Assembly (NCBI GenBank): GCA_937880065.1
Contig: CALFMA010000393.1
Location: 1-5,404 of the forward strand
Direction: 5' to 3'
Source of the DNA: an uncultured Ruminococcus sp.
GTDB taxonomy: Bacteria > Bacillota_A > Clostridia > Oscillospirales > Ruminococcaceae
Length of the DNA: 5,404 nt
Each line of letters starts with the position of its first letter. Position 1 is the first letter of the stretch. The position numbers were made by a program, and so were the translations under genes. Below, one piece after another: positions 1 through 5,404 of the stretch. The notes under the pieces are model-generated. The model was given only the letters and a program-made list of their open reading frames with translations. It ran no database searches and was not told the DNA's origin.

Positions 1-1249
1 TATGAAATTTCGTTCCCGTAACACATCTTAAAATAATTCTGTCGCTGTATACCGTAATTCCGCTTGTACATAGTGCCGCTACTTTAACCAAAACAAGCCA
101 CACAAGGGGTATATATGCCATTATTGCAAGGAATTTCCACAATCCACGGTCGTCCCACAATAAATAATCGGAAAAATGATAGAGAACCGCAACTGCAATT
201 ATGCTGAAAAAAGGTACTCCTGCATAGCTGAAAAATGATGTCCGTGTAGGGCGGTATCTCATCAGTTCCTTGTCATCTGCTCCCCATATGCCCGATTTTT
301 TGCGGTTTCCAATGGGATATACAACAGGGAGATGTGATTCGCAGCCATAGCCCGGACAGTTTATATTAACCGTAAAAACACCGCATATCTTCATTATAAG
401 ATTCTGCCGCAGGTCGATATAGTTAATGTGTGCCGTTCTTATTCTATGCTTTCGCCTTTTGAAAATTCCGAATGACACATTGAGAAAATCCCTGTCTGCC
501 GATACCGAAAACCATGCATACATCAGCAAATTCCGTATAAATGACACCAGCCACAGACCGATGAAAATAAAGGCTGCAATTGTCACAACAAGAGGAATTC
601 CGCTTAAAAGCCGTGAATGTATTACTTCCGCCTGCTTTGTAACTCTGTCAAGGGCTATGGAAATCAGCTCTTTTGCAATATCGCCGCCCTTGAATAAAAA
701 TGCTACGATATAGACAACTCCCGAAAATCCCCCTGAAAAGAATACGGAAAAAAGCATAATTGAAATAAGTCCCGATTTCGGAATATCCTTTATCTCATTT
801 TCCTTTTTCACATCAGGGATATGCCCCATTATTTCATCTGCCCACTTCTTTTTCAAAAGCAGTTTCATATCGGCGGATTTATAAAAGCCTGCCCCCGTAT
901 CAATACGGACGCTGACCGCTTTCACAGGAACGAGGAAAAATAATATTTCCTCCGCCGCTGAACTGACTATATCAAAGGGAATTACCGTTTTTGTTCTGAA
1001 TATTATTCCTCTTTTGTGGCAAAGCTTATTTTCGTCAACAGTAATTTCCGAGAAATGCCATTGTATAAATCCGTAGAGAATAATTATACCGATTACCGCA
1101 AGGTCAAGCCATGCACCTTTCAGCCAGCGGTAAATTCCCGATAAATCGAATTTCAGCACCGATATACCACGGAGCAGCGGAAACAGCAGCAGCCACAGAT
1201 TTTTTGCGGAATACCGCAGAATACGCAAAGGATGCTCGTGAAATCTCAT
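1..1249 (-). CDS. ydbT: YdbT-like multi-PH-domain membrane protein (C-terminus cut by the window edge)
   Basis: An open frame of 416 codons runs on the minus strand from ATG at 1249 to the left edge with no stop. It reads as a polytopic membrane protein with repeated bacterial PH (bPH_2) domains, as in Bacillus YdbT. Hydrophobic segments lie near residues 18-32 and 49-65, then PH domain 1 at about 67-143 (motif KRGIIFRTKTVIPFDIVSS). Further helices are near 162-187 and 216-240, PH domain 2 at about 246-325 (GIFKRR...HINYIDLRQN), helices at 338-358 and 371-393, and a third PH domain starts at about 396. Bacillus YdbT is about 490 residues, so roughly 75 are missing. The start is fixed by a 4-base ATGA overlap with the upstream ydbS-like gene, implying translational coupling. 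In B. subtilis, ydbST is in the sigma-W regulon and contributes to bacteriocin (amylocyclicin) resistance. The same role here is inferred from family and gene order only; no sigma-W-type promoter was recognised. Confidence 0.8.
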   Translation of the reverse strand, partial: MRFHEHPLRILRYSAKNLWLLLFPLLRGISVLKFDLSGIYRWLKGAWLDLAVIGIIILYGFIQWHFSEITVDENKLCHKRGIIFRTKTVIPFDIVSSAAEEILFFLVPVKAVSVRIDTGAGFYKSADMKLLLKKKWADEIMGHIPDVKKENEIKDIPKSGLISIMLFSVFFSGGFSGVVYIVAFLFKGGDIAKELISIALDRVTKQAEVIHSRLLSGIPLVVTIAAFIFIGLWLVSFIRNLLMYAWFSVSADRDFLNVSFGIFKRRKHRIRTAHINYIDLRQNLIMKICGVFTVNINCPGYGCESHLPVVYPIGNRKKSGIWGADDKELMRYRPTRTSFFSYAGVPFFSIIAVAVLYHFSDYLLWDDRGLWKFLAIMAYIPLVWLVLVKVAALCTSGITVYSDRIILRCVTGTKFH

Positions 1250-1674
1250 ATTTCCGCCCTCTCTGCCCCAAGGTCAACTATTTCCTGCATATCCTTTTTA
1301 CTGAGGAACATAAGTGTAAGCCGTCCGCCGTACATAAACAGCACGGCAAAATTCAATCCCGTATGCTGTGAAAATGGCGTAGTTGCACTTGTTATATATC
1401 GAACAGCAGAAAATTCCGCCGTTTTGCTTGTATGAAAAATTACTCCGCAATTTTTTGTAATACATCTGCCGTCGGTTTCATAGTTTAAACTGCGGAAATA
1501 AAGTGGAATGTATATAAAATCGAGAACCGCCGTAAGAATAAGCAGAATAATCGCTGAAATCTTCGTATAATCGGGTACAAAAAGCCGTATTGCAAATATA
1601 AGAACTGCCGCAATAAAGGCAATTGCAAGCTTTGTAAATGACGCTGCATTTTTATCGGGAAGTATTTTTTTCAT
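1246..1674 (-). CDS. ydbS: YdbS-like PH-domain membrane protein
   Basis: A 142-residue protein with two N-terminal membrane helices (about 15-33 and 38-60) followed by one bacterial PH (bPH_2) domain at about 64-137. The domain shows the family pattern of a short strand and turn (GRCITKNCGVIF), a region after it (FSAVRYITSA), and a Q-H-T-G-L segment before the last strands. This is the YdbS architecture; the Bacillus protein is slightly longer (about 159 residues). The ATG at 1674 follows AAAGAAGG at 1688-1681 with a 6-base spacer, which supports the start. Its TGA overlaps the next gene's ATG, so the two products are probably made together and may form one membrane complex. It is the first gene of the minus-strand operon. 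Function is assigned by architecture and synteny; a generic PH-domain protein of another role is possible. Confidence 0.8.
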   Translation of the reverse strand: MKKILPDKNAASFTKLAIAFIAAVLIFAIRLFVPDYTKISAIILLILTAVLDFIYIPLYFRSLNYETDGRCITKNCGVIFHTSKTAEFSAVRYITSATTPFSQHTGLNFAVLFMYGGRLTLMFLSKKDMQEIVDLGAERAEI

Positions 1675-1680
1675 CGCACA

Positions 1681-1688
1681 CCTTCTTT
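1681..1688 (-). promoter_or_regulatory. Ribosome binding site of the ydbS-like gene
   Basis: Read on the minus strand this is AAAGAAGG, six bases before the ATG at 1674. It is a good Shine-Dalgarno match and decides the start codon. Confidence 0.7.
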
Positions 1689-1719
1689 GAAATAATATTC
1701 TGTTTTTCTACATAAATAT

Positions 1720-1748
1720 ATTATAACTCATTTTTCAAAAAAAGTATA
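1720..1748 (-). promoter_or_regulatory. Candidate sigma-A promoter for the ydbS-ydbT operon
   Basis: On the minus strand a perfect -10 box TATAAT (1725-1720) is preceded, after 17 bases, by TATACT (1748-1743), only a 3-of-6 match to TTGACA. Transcription would start near 1713 and give a leader of about 40 nt. The weak -35 suggests low basal activity or an activator. The same AT-rich 94-bp interval must also hold the promoter of the divergent symporter. The best plus-strand candidate is weak: TTGAAA at 1687-1692, N18, CATAAA at 1711-1716. Confidence 0.45.
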
Positions 1749-1755
1749 CCTTTTT

Positions 1756-1760
1756 AGGAG
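1756..1760 (+). promoter_or_regulatory. Ribosome binding site of the AGCS symporter
   Basis: AGGAG lies eight bases before the ATG at 1769. The sequence and spacing are typical for Firmicutes and support this start. Confidence 0.75.
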
Positions 1761-1768
1761 AATTTCTT

Positions 1769-3016
1769 ATGATTCTTGAAAAAATTAATAATTTTATCTG
1801 GGGAAACGGTCTTGTATTCCTCCTTTTAGTCACAGGTCTTATTCTCACTTTTAAGCTGAAATTCATACAATTCCGACTGCCATTCCTGCTGAAAAAGCAC
1901 GGTAAATCGGGGAATAATCAAGGCTTATCCCAATTCAAAACCGTATGTATGAGCCTTGGAACTGCTATGGGAACGGGAAATATTGCAGGCGTTTCCTCCG
2001 CAATTGCCATAGGCGGTGCAGGGGCGATTTTCTGGATGTGGATTTCTGCATTTCTCGGAATGGCTACGGTTTACTGGGAAAATATTCTCTCTGCCCGATA
2101 CAGCGACAATGAACTGAAAGGCCCTATGGCTTATCTCACAAAATGCCTTGGCAGTCCCCTTATGGCTCTGTTTTTCGCCATTTTCTGCGTATGCACTTCC
2201 CTTGGAATGGGCAGTATGGCTCAAATCAGCGTTTTTGCCGATGCTTTCGGGCAATGCGTCAACTTCAGCCGCCCAATTATGGCTGCGGCGGTTTTCGCCG
2301 TTGTTCTTATCGTTGTAAGGGGCGGCGGTCAGCGTATTGGAACAGCTGCACAATTTCTCCTGCCCCTTGCATCTATCGCCTACACAGTCGCCTGCATCGG
2401 GGTAATCGCCTTGAATATCCGCCATATTCCCCATATTTTCGGGGAAATCTTCTCAGAGGCTTTCAATTTCAAATCCGCTGTGGGAGGCGGTATAGGAGCT
2501 GCTATTTCAACAGGTATCCGCCGTGGTCTGTTTTCAAACGAAGCAGGTCTTGGAAGTTCCCCCATTCTCCATAGTGCCGCCGACAGTTCATCTCCCGAAA
2601 CACAGGGATTATGGAGTATGTTTGAAGTATTTTTCGACACCATAATCTGCTGTACACTCACGGCTCTGACTGTTCTGTGCGGCTCTGAGAATTTCTCCCC
2701 TGCCGCTGCAATTTCAGCTGTTTTAGGGGATTTTTCTGATACTTTCATTACAGCTGAACTGGGAATTTTTTCATTCTGCACCGTTATAGGCTGGTATTTC
2801 TGCGGTATGACGGCTTTCAACCATATTTTTAAAGGCAGATTTACAGAATATTTTGCCCTTGCCTATGCCGCTCTTGCCGCCTGCGGTGCGTTATTTTCAG
2901 CAGAATCTGTGTGGATTTTATCGGATATTTTCAACGGTCTTATGGCTTTTGTCAATATATCGGGAATTATTATAATTATTATTTTTAATAAGTGCAATAG
3001 TTTTTATCCCTCTTGA
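1769..3016 (+). CDS. Sodium:alanine/glycine symporter (AGCS family, AlsT-like)
   Basis: A 415-residue polytopic inner-membrane protein that should import a small neutral amino acid (alanine, glycine or possibly glutamine) with sodium or protons. Family signatures are clear. GTGNIAGV (69-75 core) is followed by GGAGAIFWMW (82-91) and GMAT..WE (97-104). GPMAYL is at 118-123, SLGMGSMAQ at 144-152, and RGLFSNEAGLGSSP at 252-265 leads to a QGL...FFDT segment (279-291). The late helix has GWYFCGM (341-347) and the last helix begins at NGLMA (389-393). Hydrophobic helices fill the rest. Two small departures from the usual pattern are visible. The common GGPGA reads GGAGA, and the protein ends about 20 residues after NGLMA, so it lacks the longer cytoplasmic tail of many relatives (440-490 residues). 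The start has a good Shine-Dalgarno at 1756-1760. The gene is divergent from ydbST and appears to be monocistronic or to read through into RNase J. Substrate cannot be decided from sequence; the S. aureus member AlsT is reported to move glutamine. Confidence 0.92.
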   Translation: MILEKINNFIWGNGLVFLLLVTGLILTFKLKFIQFRLPFLLKKHGKSGNNQGLSQFKTVCMSLGTAMGTGNIAGVSSAIAIGGAGAIFWMWISAFLGMATVYWENILSARYSDNELKGPMAYLTKCLGSPLMALFFAIFCVCTSLGMGSMAQISVFADAFGQCVNFSRPIMAAAVFAVVLIVVRGGGQRIGTAAQFLLPLASIAYTVACIGVIALNIRHIPHIFGEIFSEAFNFKSAVGGGIGAAISTGIRRGLFSNEAGLGSSPILHSAADSSSPETQGLWSMFEVFFDTIICCTLTALTVLCGSENFSPAAAISAVLGDFSDTFITAELGIFSFCTVIGWYFCGMTAFNHIFKGRFTEYFALAYAALAACGALFSAESVWILSDIFNGLMAFVNISGIIIIIIFNKCNSFYPS

Positions 3017-3041
3017 CATATTCTCATTTTTTGGGTATAAT
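3013..3041 (+). promoter_or_regulatory. Consensus sigma-A promoter for RNase J and gdpP
   Basis: TTGACA at 3013-3018 and TATAAT at 3036-3041 are separated by exactly 17 bases: both boxes match the consensus perfectly. The symporter stop codon TGA (3014-3016) lies within the -35 box. Transcription should begin at about 3047-3049, giving a leader of about 165 nt before the RNase J GTG. Such a promoter predicts strong constitutive transcription, so any control is likely to act after initiation or through a repressor. Confidence 0.88.
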
Positions 3042-3047
3042 TATAGT

Positions 3048-3086
3048 ATGGCTATCTCTAAATTGGTGGCTGAAAAAATTGATTAA
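3048..3086 (+). other. Possible 12-codon leaderless ORF at the transcription start
   Basis: ATG at 3048 opens a frame encoding MAISKLVAEKID and closes with TAA at 3084-3086. The ATG sits 6 bases after the -10 box, so it coincides with the expected first nucleotides of the mRNA and has no room for a Shine-Dalgarno. It would have to be translated as a leaderless message. The composition is protein-like (charged and hydrophobic residues alternate), but the frame is too short to exclude chance. No known leader peptide was recognised, and there is no run of one amino acid to suggest attenuation. Confidence 0.2.
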
Positions 3087-3101
3087 TTTATTTGAATTTA
3101 T

Positions 3102-3114
3102 AGCGGTTACCGCT
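3102..3114. repeat. 13-bp inverted repeat in the RNase J leader
   Basis: AGCGGTTACCGCT is a perfect 6+1+6 inverted repeat in an otherwise AT-rich leader. In DNA it could be a dimeric regulator's operator about 55 bp downstream of the transcription start. In RNA it could fold as AGCGG, a UUA loop and CCGCU. No U-run follows, so it is not an intrinsic terminator. I do not recognise the motif. Confidence 0.5.
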
Positions 3115-3134
3115 GAAGTATACATAATATCAAA

Positions 3135-3193
3135 GGCATTTTTCTGCAATTATCAGGAATAGCAATTATTCGGTGAAATAATCAGAATCTGCC
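3135..3193 (+). promoter_or_regulatory. Predicted extended stem-loop in the RNase J 5' leader
   Basis: Four nested helices pair by eye. GGCA (3135-3138) pairs with TGCC (3190-3193). TTCTG (3142-3146) pairs with CAGAA (3183-3187). ATTAT (3149-3153) pairs with ATAAT (3178-3182). GAATA (3157-3161) pairs with TATTC (3167-3171) around the 5-base loop GCAAT. That gives 19 pairs with small internal loops. The structure ends four bases before the Shine-Dalgarno at 3197, so it could influence ribosome access or be a processing site. The outer two helices carry most of the GC pairs; the inner ones are AU-rich and weak. It matches no riboswitch class that I recognise. The fold is a manual prediction only. 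Confidence 0.4.
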
Positions 3194-3196
3194 CAA

Positions 3197-3203
3197 AAGG
3201 AGG
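3197..3203 (+). promoter_or_regulatory. Ribosome binding site of RNase J
   Basis: AAGGAGG, a near-perfect anti-16S match, lies eight bases before GTG at 3212. It fixes the GTG start and therefore shows that the basic N-terminal extension of RNase J is translated. Confidence 0.85.
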
Positions 3204-3211
3204 ACAATTTA

Positions 3212-5008
3212 GTGAACGAAAACAACACAACAAGAAAACCAAGAAGATCGCCTGCTCCTCAAAAAGCAACGGCACAGCCGAGAAAAACTACAAGGCAGAC
3301 TGCTCCCTCAACAGTCCGCAGACCTAAGCAGCAGGCAAAGGAAATCAAAAGAACTCCCGTGAGAATTATTCCTCTCGGAGGACTTAATGAAATCGGCAAA
3401 AATATGACAGTTTTTGAATGTTCAAACGATATGTTCATTCTCGACTGCGGTCTTGCATTCCCCGATGCGGATATGCCCGGCGTTGATATTGTTATCCCCG
3501 ATTTCACCTATGTTGAACGCAATGCCGACAAAATCAGAGGTATTGTTATCACTCACGGTCACGAGGACCACATCGGCGGACTTGCCTATCTCCTCAAAAA
3601 GGTAAATGTCCCCGTTTATGCCACACGTCTTACTGTGGGACTTATTGAGGGAAAACTGAGAGAACAGGGTATCCTCAATCAGGTAAAGCTCAACGTGGTT
3701 GAGCCGAGAAAAACTGTTAAAATGGGATGTATGGCTGTTGAATTCATCAAGGTAAATCACTCAATCCCCGATGCTGTGGGTATGGCTATACACACTCCCG
3801 CAGGCGTAATCGTCCATACAGGCGACTTTAAGGTGGATTACTCCCCCATTGACGGAAATATCATTGACCTTGCACGTTTCGGCGAACTGGGCAGCAAGGG
3901 CGTACTTGCTCTTATGGCTGATTCCACCAATGCTGAGCGTGAGGGCTGTACACGTTCAGAGCGTACTGTAGGCGAATCCTTTGACCGTCTGTTCAAAAAG
4001 GCAGAGGGAAGAAGAATTATAATTGCTACATTTTCCTCAAATATCCACCGTGTTCAGCAGATTATCAATGCCGCTGAACTTTACGGACGAAAAGTTGCCA
4101 TTTCGGGAAGAAGTATGATTAATGTCATAAATACTGCTATTGAGCTTGGTTATCTCGAAGTTCCCGACGGATTGATTGTTGATATTGATATGATGAACCG
4201 CTATGAAAACGAGCGTATGGTTCTTATCACTACGGGAAGTCAGGGCGAGCCTATGTCTGCCCTTACACGTATGGCAATGAATGACCACAGAAAGGTCAAT
4301 ATCACTCCACAGGATTTCATTATCATCTCCGCTACCCCTATACCCGGCAATGAGAAATTTGTTACACGTGTTGTAAATGAGCTGATGAAATCGGGAGCAG
4401 AGGTTGTATATGAGGCTATGTACGAGGTACACGTTTCAGGTCATGCCTGTCAGGAGGAACTGAAGCTTATGCAGGCTCTCACAAGACCTAAGTTCTTTAT
4501 CCCCGTACACGGCGAATACAAGCATCTCAAAAAACACGGCGACCTTGCAGTACAAATGGGTATGCCAAGAGAAAATGTAATTATTGCTGAAATCGGAAAT
4601 GTTATCGAATCCGACGGCGTATCAATGAAGGTTGTTTCACAGGTACCGTCAGGACGTATTCTTGTTGACGGTCTTGGCGTTGGCGATGTAGGTTCAATCG
4701 TGCTTCGTGACAGAAAACATCTTGCACAGGACGGACTTATTATAATCGTTATCGGTATCGAAAGAGCAGGAAATATCGTTGTGGCAGGCCCTGATATTAT
4801 TTCAAGAGGATTTGTCTATGTCCGTGAATCGGAGGAACTTTTTGTTGAGGCAAGAGAGCTTCTCAATAATACTCTTGACAACTGCTCACATCACGAAATG
4901 CGTGAGTGGAATACTCTCAAGGGCAAACTCCGTGACGCACTTTCCGATTATATCTATCAGAAAACAAAGAGAAGTCCTATGATTCTTCCAATTATTATGG
5001 AACTCTAA
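3212..5008 (+). CDS. rnj: Ribonuclease J (metallo-beta-lactamase/beta-CASP ribonuclease)
   Basis: A 598-residue cytoplasmic RNase with 5'-3' exonuclease and endonuclease activity, central to mRNA turnover and rRNA maturation in Firmicutes. The zinc-site motifs are intact: D78 in LDCG, H115/H117/D119/H120 in HGHEDH, H183 in NHSIPD, D205 in HTGDFK and H433 in PVHGE. The beta-CASP part shows ATFSSNIHR (272-280), TTGSQGEP (340-347), PIPGN (376-380) and HVSGH (407-411). The C-terminal domain runs to the family ending KRSPMILPIIMEL. It therefore looks fully active. B. subtilis RNase J1 is 555 residues; the extra length is mainly an N-terminal tail of about 47 residues rich in R, K, T, P and Q. By count the tail has 14 basic and 2 acidic residues and is probably disordered and RNA-binding. 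The GTG start is set by AAGGAGG at 3197-3203. It has its own perfect promoter and a long leader, and gdpP follows 41 bp later with no terminator between. J1 versus J2 cannot be settled from one copy. Confidence 0.97.
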   Translation: MNENNTTRKPRRSPAPQKATAQPRKTTRQTAPSTVRRPKQQAKEIKRTPVRIIPLGGLNEIGKNMTVFECSNDMFILDCGLAFPDADMPGVDIVIPDFTYVERNADKIRGIVITHGHEDHIGGLAYLLKKVNVPVYATRLTVGLIEGKLREQGILNQVKLNVVEPRKTVKMGCMAVEFIKVNHSIPDAVGMAIHTPAGVIVHTGDFKVDYSPIDGNIIDLARFGELGSKGVLALMADSTNAEREGCTRSERTVGESFDRLFKKAEGRRIIIATFSSNIHRVQQIINAAELYGRKVAISGRSMINVINTAIELGYLEVPDGLIVDIDMMNRYENERMVLITTGSQGEPMSALTRMAMNDHRKVNITPQDFIIISATPIPGNEKFVTRVVNELMKSGAEVVYEAMYEVHVSGHACQEELKLMQALTRPKFFIPVHGEYKHLKKHGDLAVQMGMPRENVIIAEIGNVIESDGVSMKVVSQVPSGRILVDGLGVGDVGSIVLRDRKHLAQDGLIIIVIGIERAGNIVVAGPDIISRGFVYVRESEELFVEARELLNNTLDNCSHHEMREWNTLKGKLRDALSDYIYQKTKRSPMILPIIMEL

Positions 5009-5034
5009 GGCAAATAATACTGTCAAAAACCTGC

Positions 5035-5042
5035 AAGGGGGG
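5035..5042 (+). promoter_or_regulatory. Ribosome binding site of gdpP
   Basis: AAGGGGGG lies seven bases before GTG at 5050. The unusually long G-run allows more than one pairing register. It supports GTG as the start, because the ATG two bases earlier (5048) is followed directly by TGA. Confidence 0.6.
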
Positions 5043-5049
5043 TTGAGAT

Positions 5050-5404
5050 GTGAAAAAAAAGTTTCCGTGGGCGGCTCTGTTACTTGTGTTGGCTGTTATT
5101 GCAAGCCAGCTGTTTGTTTCAATTACGCTTTTCGGATATAACAAGCTTTACGGCACAGTAGGAATTGTTTCGGCATTGCTGCTTGCTCTGGTGATTATTA
5201 TAATTTATGCGGTATTTTCAAAGAATTCCCTGCGTTATTTAACTAAGATGAATAAACACCTTGAAAGCTCAGCTGCGGAATATATAAATACTCTCCCTGC
5301 CCCTGTTGCGGTTGTTGAAAAAAGCGGCAGAATCGTATGGTATAACCGTGCTTTTGCAGCCCATATCTGTCCTCATATGAACATTTACGGTATGGATTTC
5401 AAGG
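5050..5404 (+). CDS. gdpP: GdpP-like cyclic-di-AMP phosphodiesterase (N-terminal part, cut by the window edge)
   Basis: 118 codons are visible from GTG at 5050 to the right edge. Two membrane helices (about residues 6-29 and 36-57) are followed by a short linker helix (about 60-80). Next comes the beginning of a PAS-like domain: LPAPVAVVEKSGRIVWYNRAF at 82-102, of which the VVE.SGRIVWYN core (88-99) is characteristic. This matches the N-terminus of GdpP (YybT), which continues with a degenerate GGDEF domain and a DHH/DHHA1 phosphodiesterase domain and is about 650 residues in total. GdpP hydrolyses the second messenger c-di-AMP to pApA and so affects potassium, osmolyte and cell-wall homeostasis. 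The catalytic part lies outside the window, so a different PAS sensor such as a histidine kinase is possible but less likely. Position after RNase J without a terminator suggests co-transcription from 3013-3041. In related genomes I would expect rplI and the replicative helicase gene next. Confidence 0.78.
   Translation, partial: MKKKFPWAALLLVLAVIASQLFVSITLFGYNKLYGTVGIVSALLLALVIIIIYAVFSKNSLRYLTKMNKHLESSAAEYINTLPAPVAVVEKSGRIVWYNRAFAAHICPHMNIYGMDFK

Noticed and set aside
426..713. Plus-strand 95-codon open frame
   Set aside because: It lies antisense to the intact ydbT-like frame, has no clear Shine-Dalgarno and no recognisable protein features.
1111..1435. Two overlapping plus-strand open frames of 86 and 67 codons
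   Set aside because: Both are antisense to the ydbS/ydbT junction, where the ATGA overlap and PH-domain homology clearly support the minus strand.
1925..2820. Open frames on both strands (169, 143 and 146 codons) inside the symporter gene
   Set aside because: The AGCS frame is uninterrupted and carries all family motifs; the others have low-complexity, cysteine/arginine- or histidine-rich shadow compositions.
3009..3060. Intrinsic terminator after the symporter
   Set aside because: There is a T-rich stretch but no GC-rich hairpin before it; the sequence is better explained as promoter.
3146..3169. Direct repeat GCAATTAT (3146-3153 and 3162-3169) as an iteron or regulator site
   Set aside because: Only two copies of eight AT-rich bases, both inside the predicted stem-loop; chance is adequate.
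3047..3211. Known riboswitch (for example the ydaO c-di-AMP class) in the RNase J leader
   Set aside because: The neighbouring gdpP made this worth testing, but I could not match the conserved ydaO core or another class, and ydaO normally controls potassium and cell-wall genes. A covariance-model search (Rfam/Infernal) would settle it.
3259..4982. Several 60-130 codon frames within RNase J on both strands
   Set aside because: They are shadows of a full-length gene with conserved motifs throughout and have no independent support.
5009..5049. Terminator or separate promoter between RNase J and gdpP
   Set aside because: No inverted repeat with a T-run and no recognisable -35/-10 pair in the 41-bp gap.

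Overview
The window reads as ordinary chromosome of a low-to-mid GC Firmicute. A clostridial gut anaerobe of the Oscillospiraceae/Ruminococcaceae type is my best guess. This rests on strong Shine-Dalgarno sequences, sigma-A-type promoters, GTG starts, the gene families present and the pairing of an RNase J gene with gdpP. I cannot place it more precisely from sequence alone. No mobile element, CRISPR array, tRNA or rRNA was seen.

Layout. The left third (1-1674) is read on the minus strand. It holds a small two-helix bacterial-PH-domain protein (YdbS-like), then a large multi-PH-domain membrane protein (YdbT-like) that overlaps it by ATGA and runs off the left edge. A 94-bp AT-rich divergent promoter region (1675-1768) separates this pair from a plus-strand sodium:alanine/glycine symporter (AGCS family, 1769-3016). 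The symporter's stop codon lies inside the -35 box of a textbook sigma-A promoter (TTGACA-N17-TATAAT, 3013-3041). That promoter should drive ribonuclease J (3212-5008) and, 41 bp further on, the start of a GdpP-type cyclic-di-AMP phosphodiesterase (5050 to the right edge). I see no terminator hairpin between symporter, RNase J and gdpP, so read-through from the symporter is possible.

The least explained part is the roughly 165-nt leader of the RNase J transcript (about 3047-3211). It holds a 12-codon ORF whose ATG falls on the predicted transcription start, a 13-bp inverted repeat, and a long interrupted stem-loop (3135-3193) ending four bases before the RNase J Shine-Dalgarno. The leader is a reasonable candidate for post-transcriptional (auto)regulation of the RNase, but this is inference.

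Together the genes suggest three functions: an envelope protein pair of the kind linked to antimicrobial-peptide resistance in Bacillus, an amino-acid importer, and a housekeeping operon joining mRNA decay to cyclic-di-AMP turnover. All coding genes belong to known families. I found no convincing new multi-gene system.
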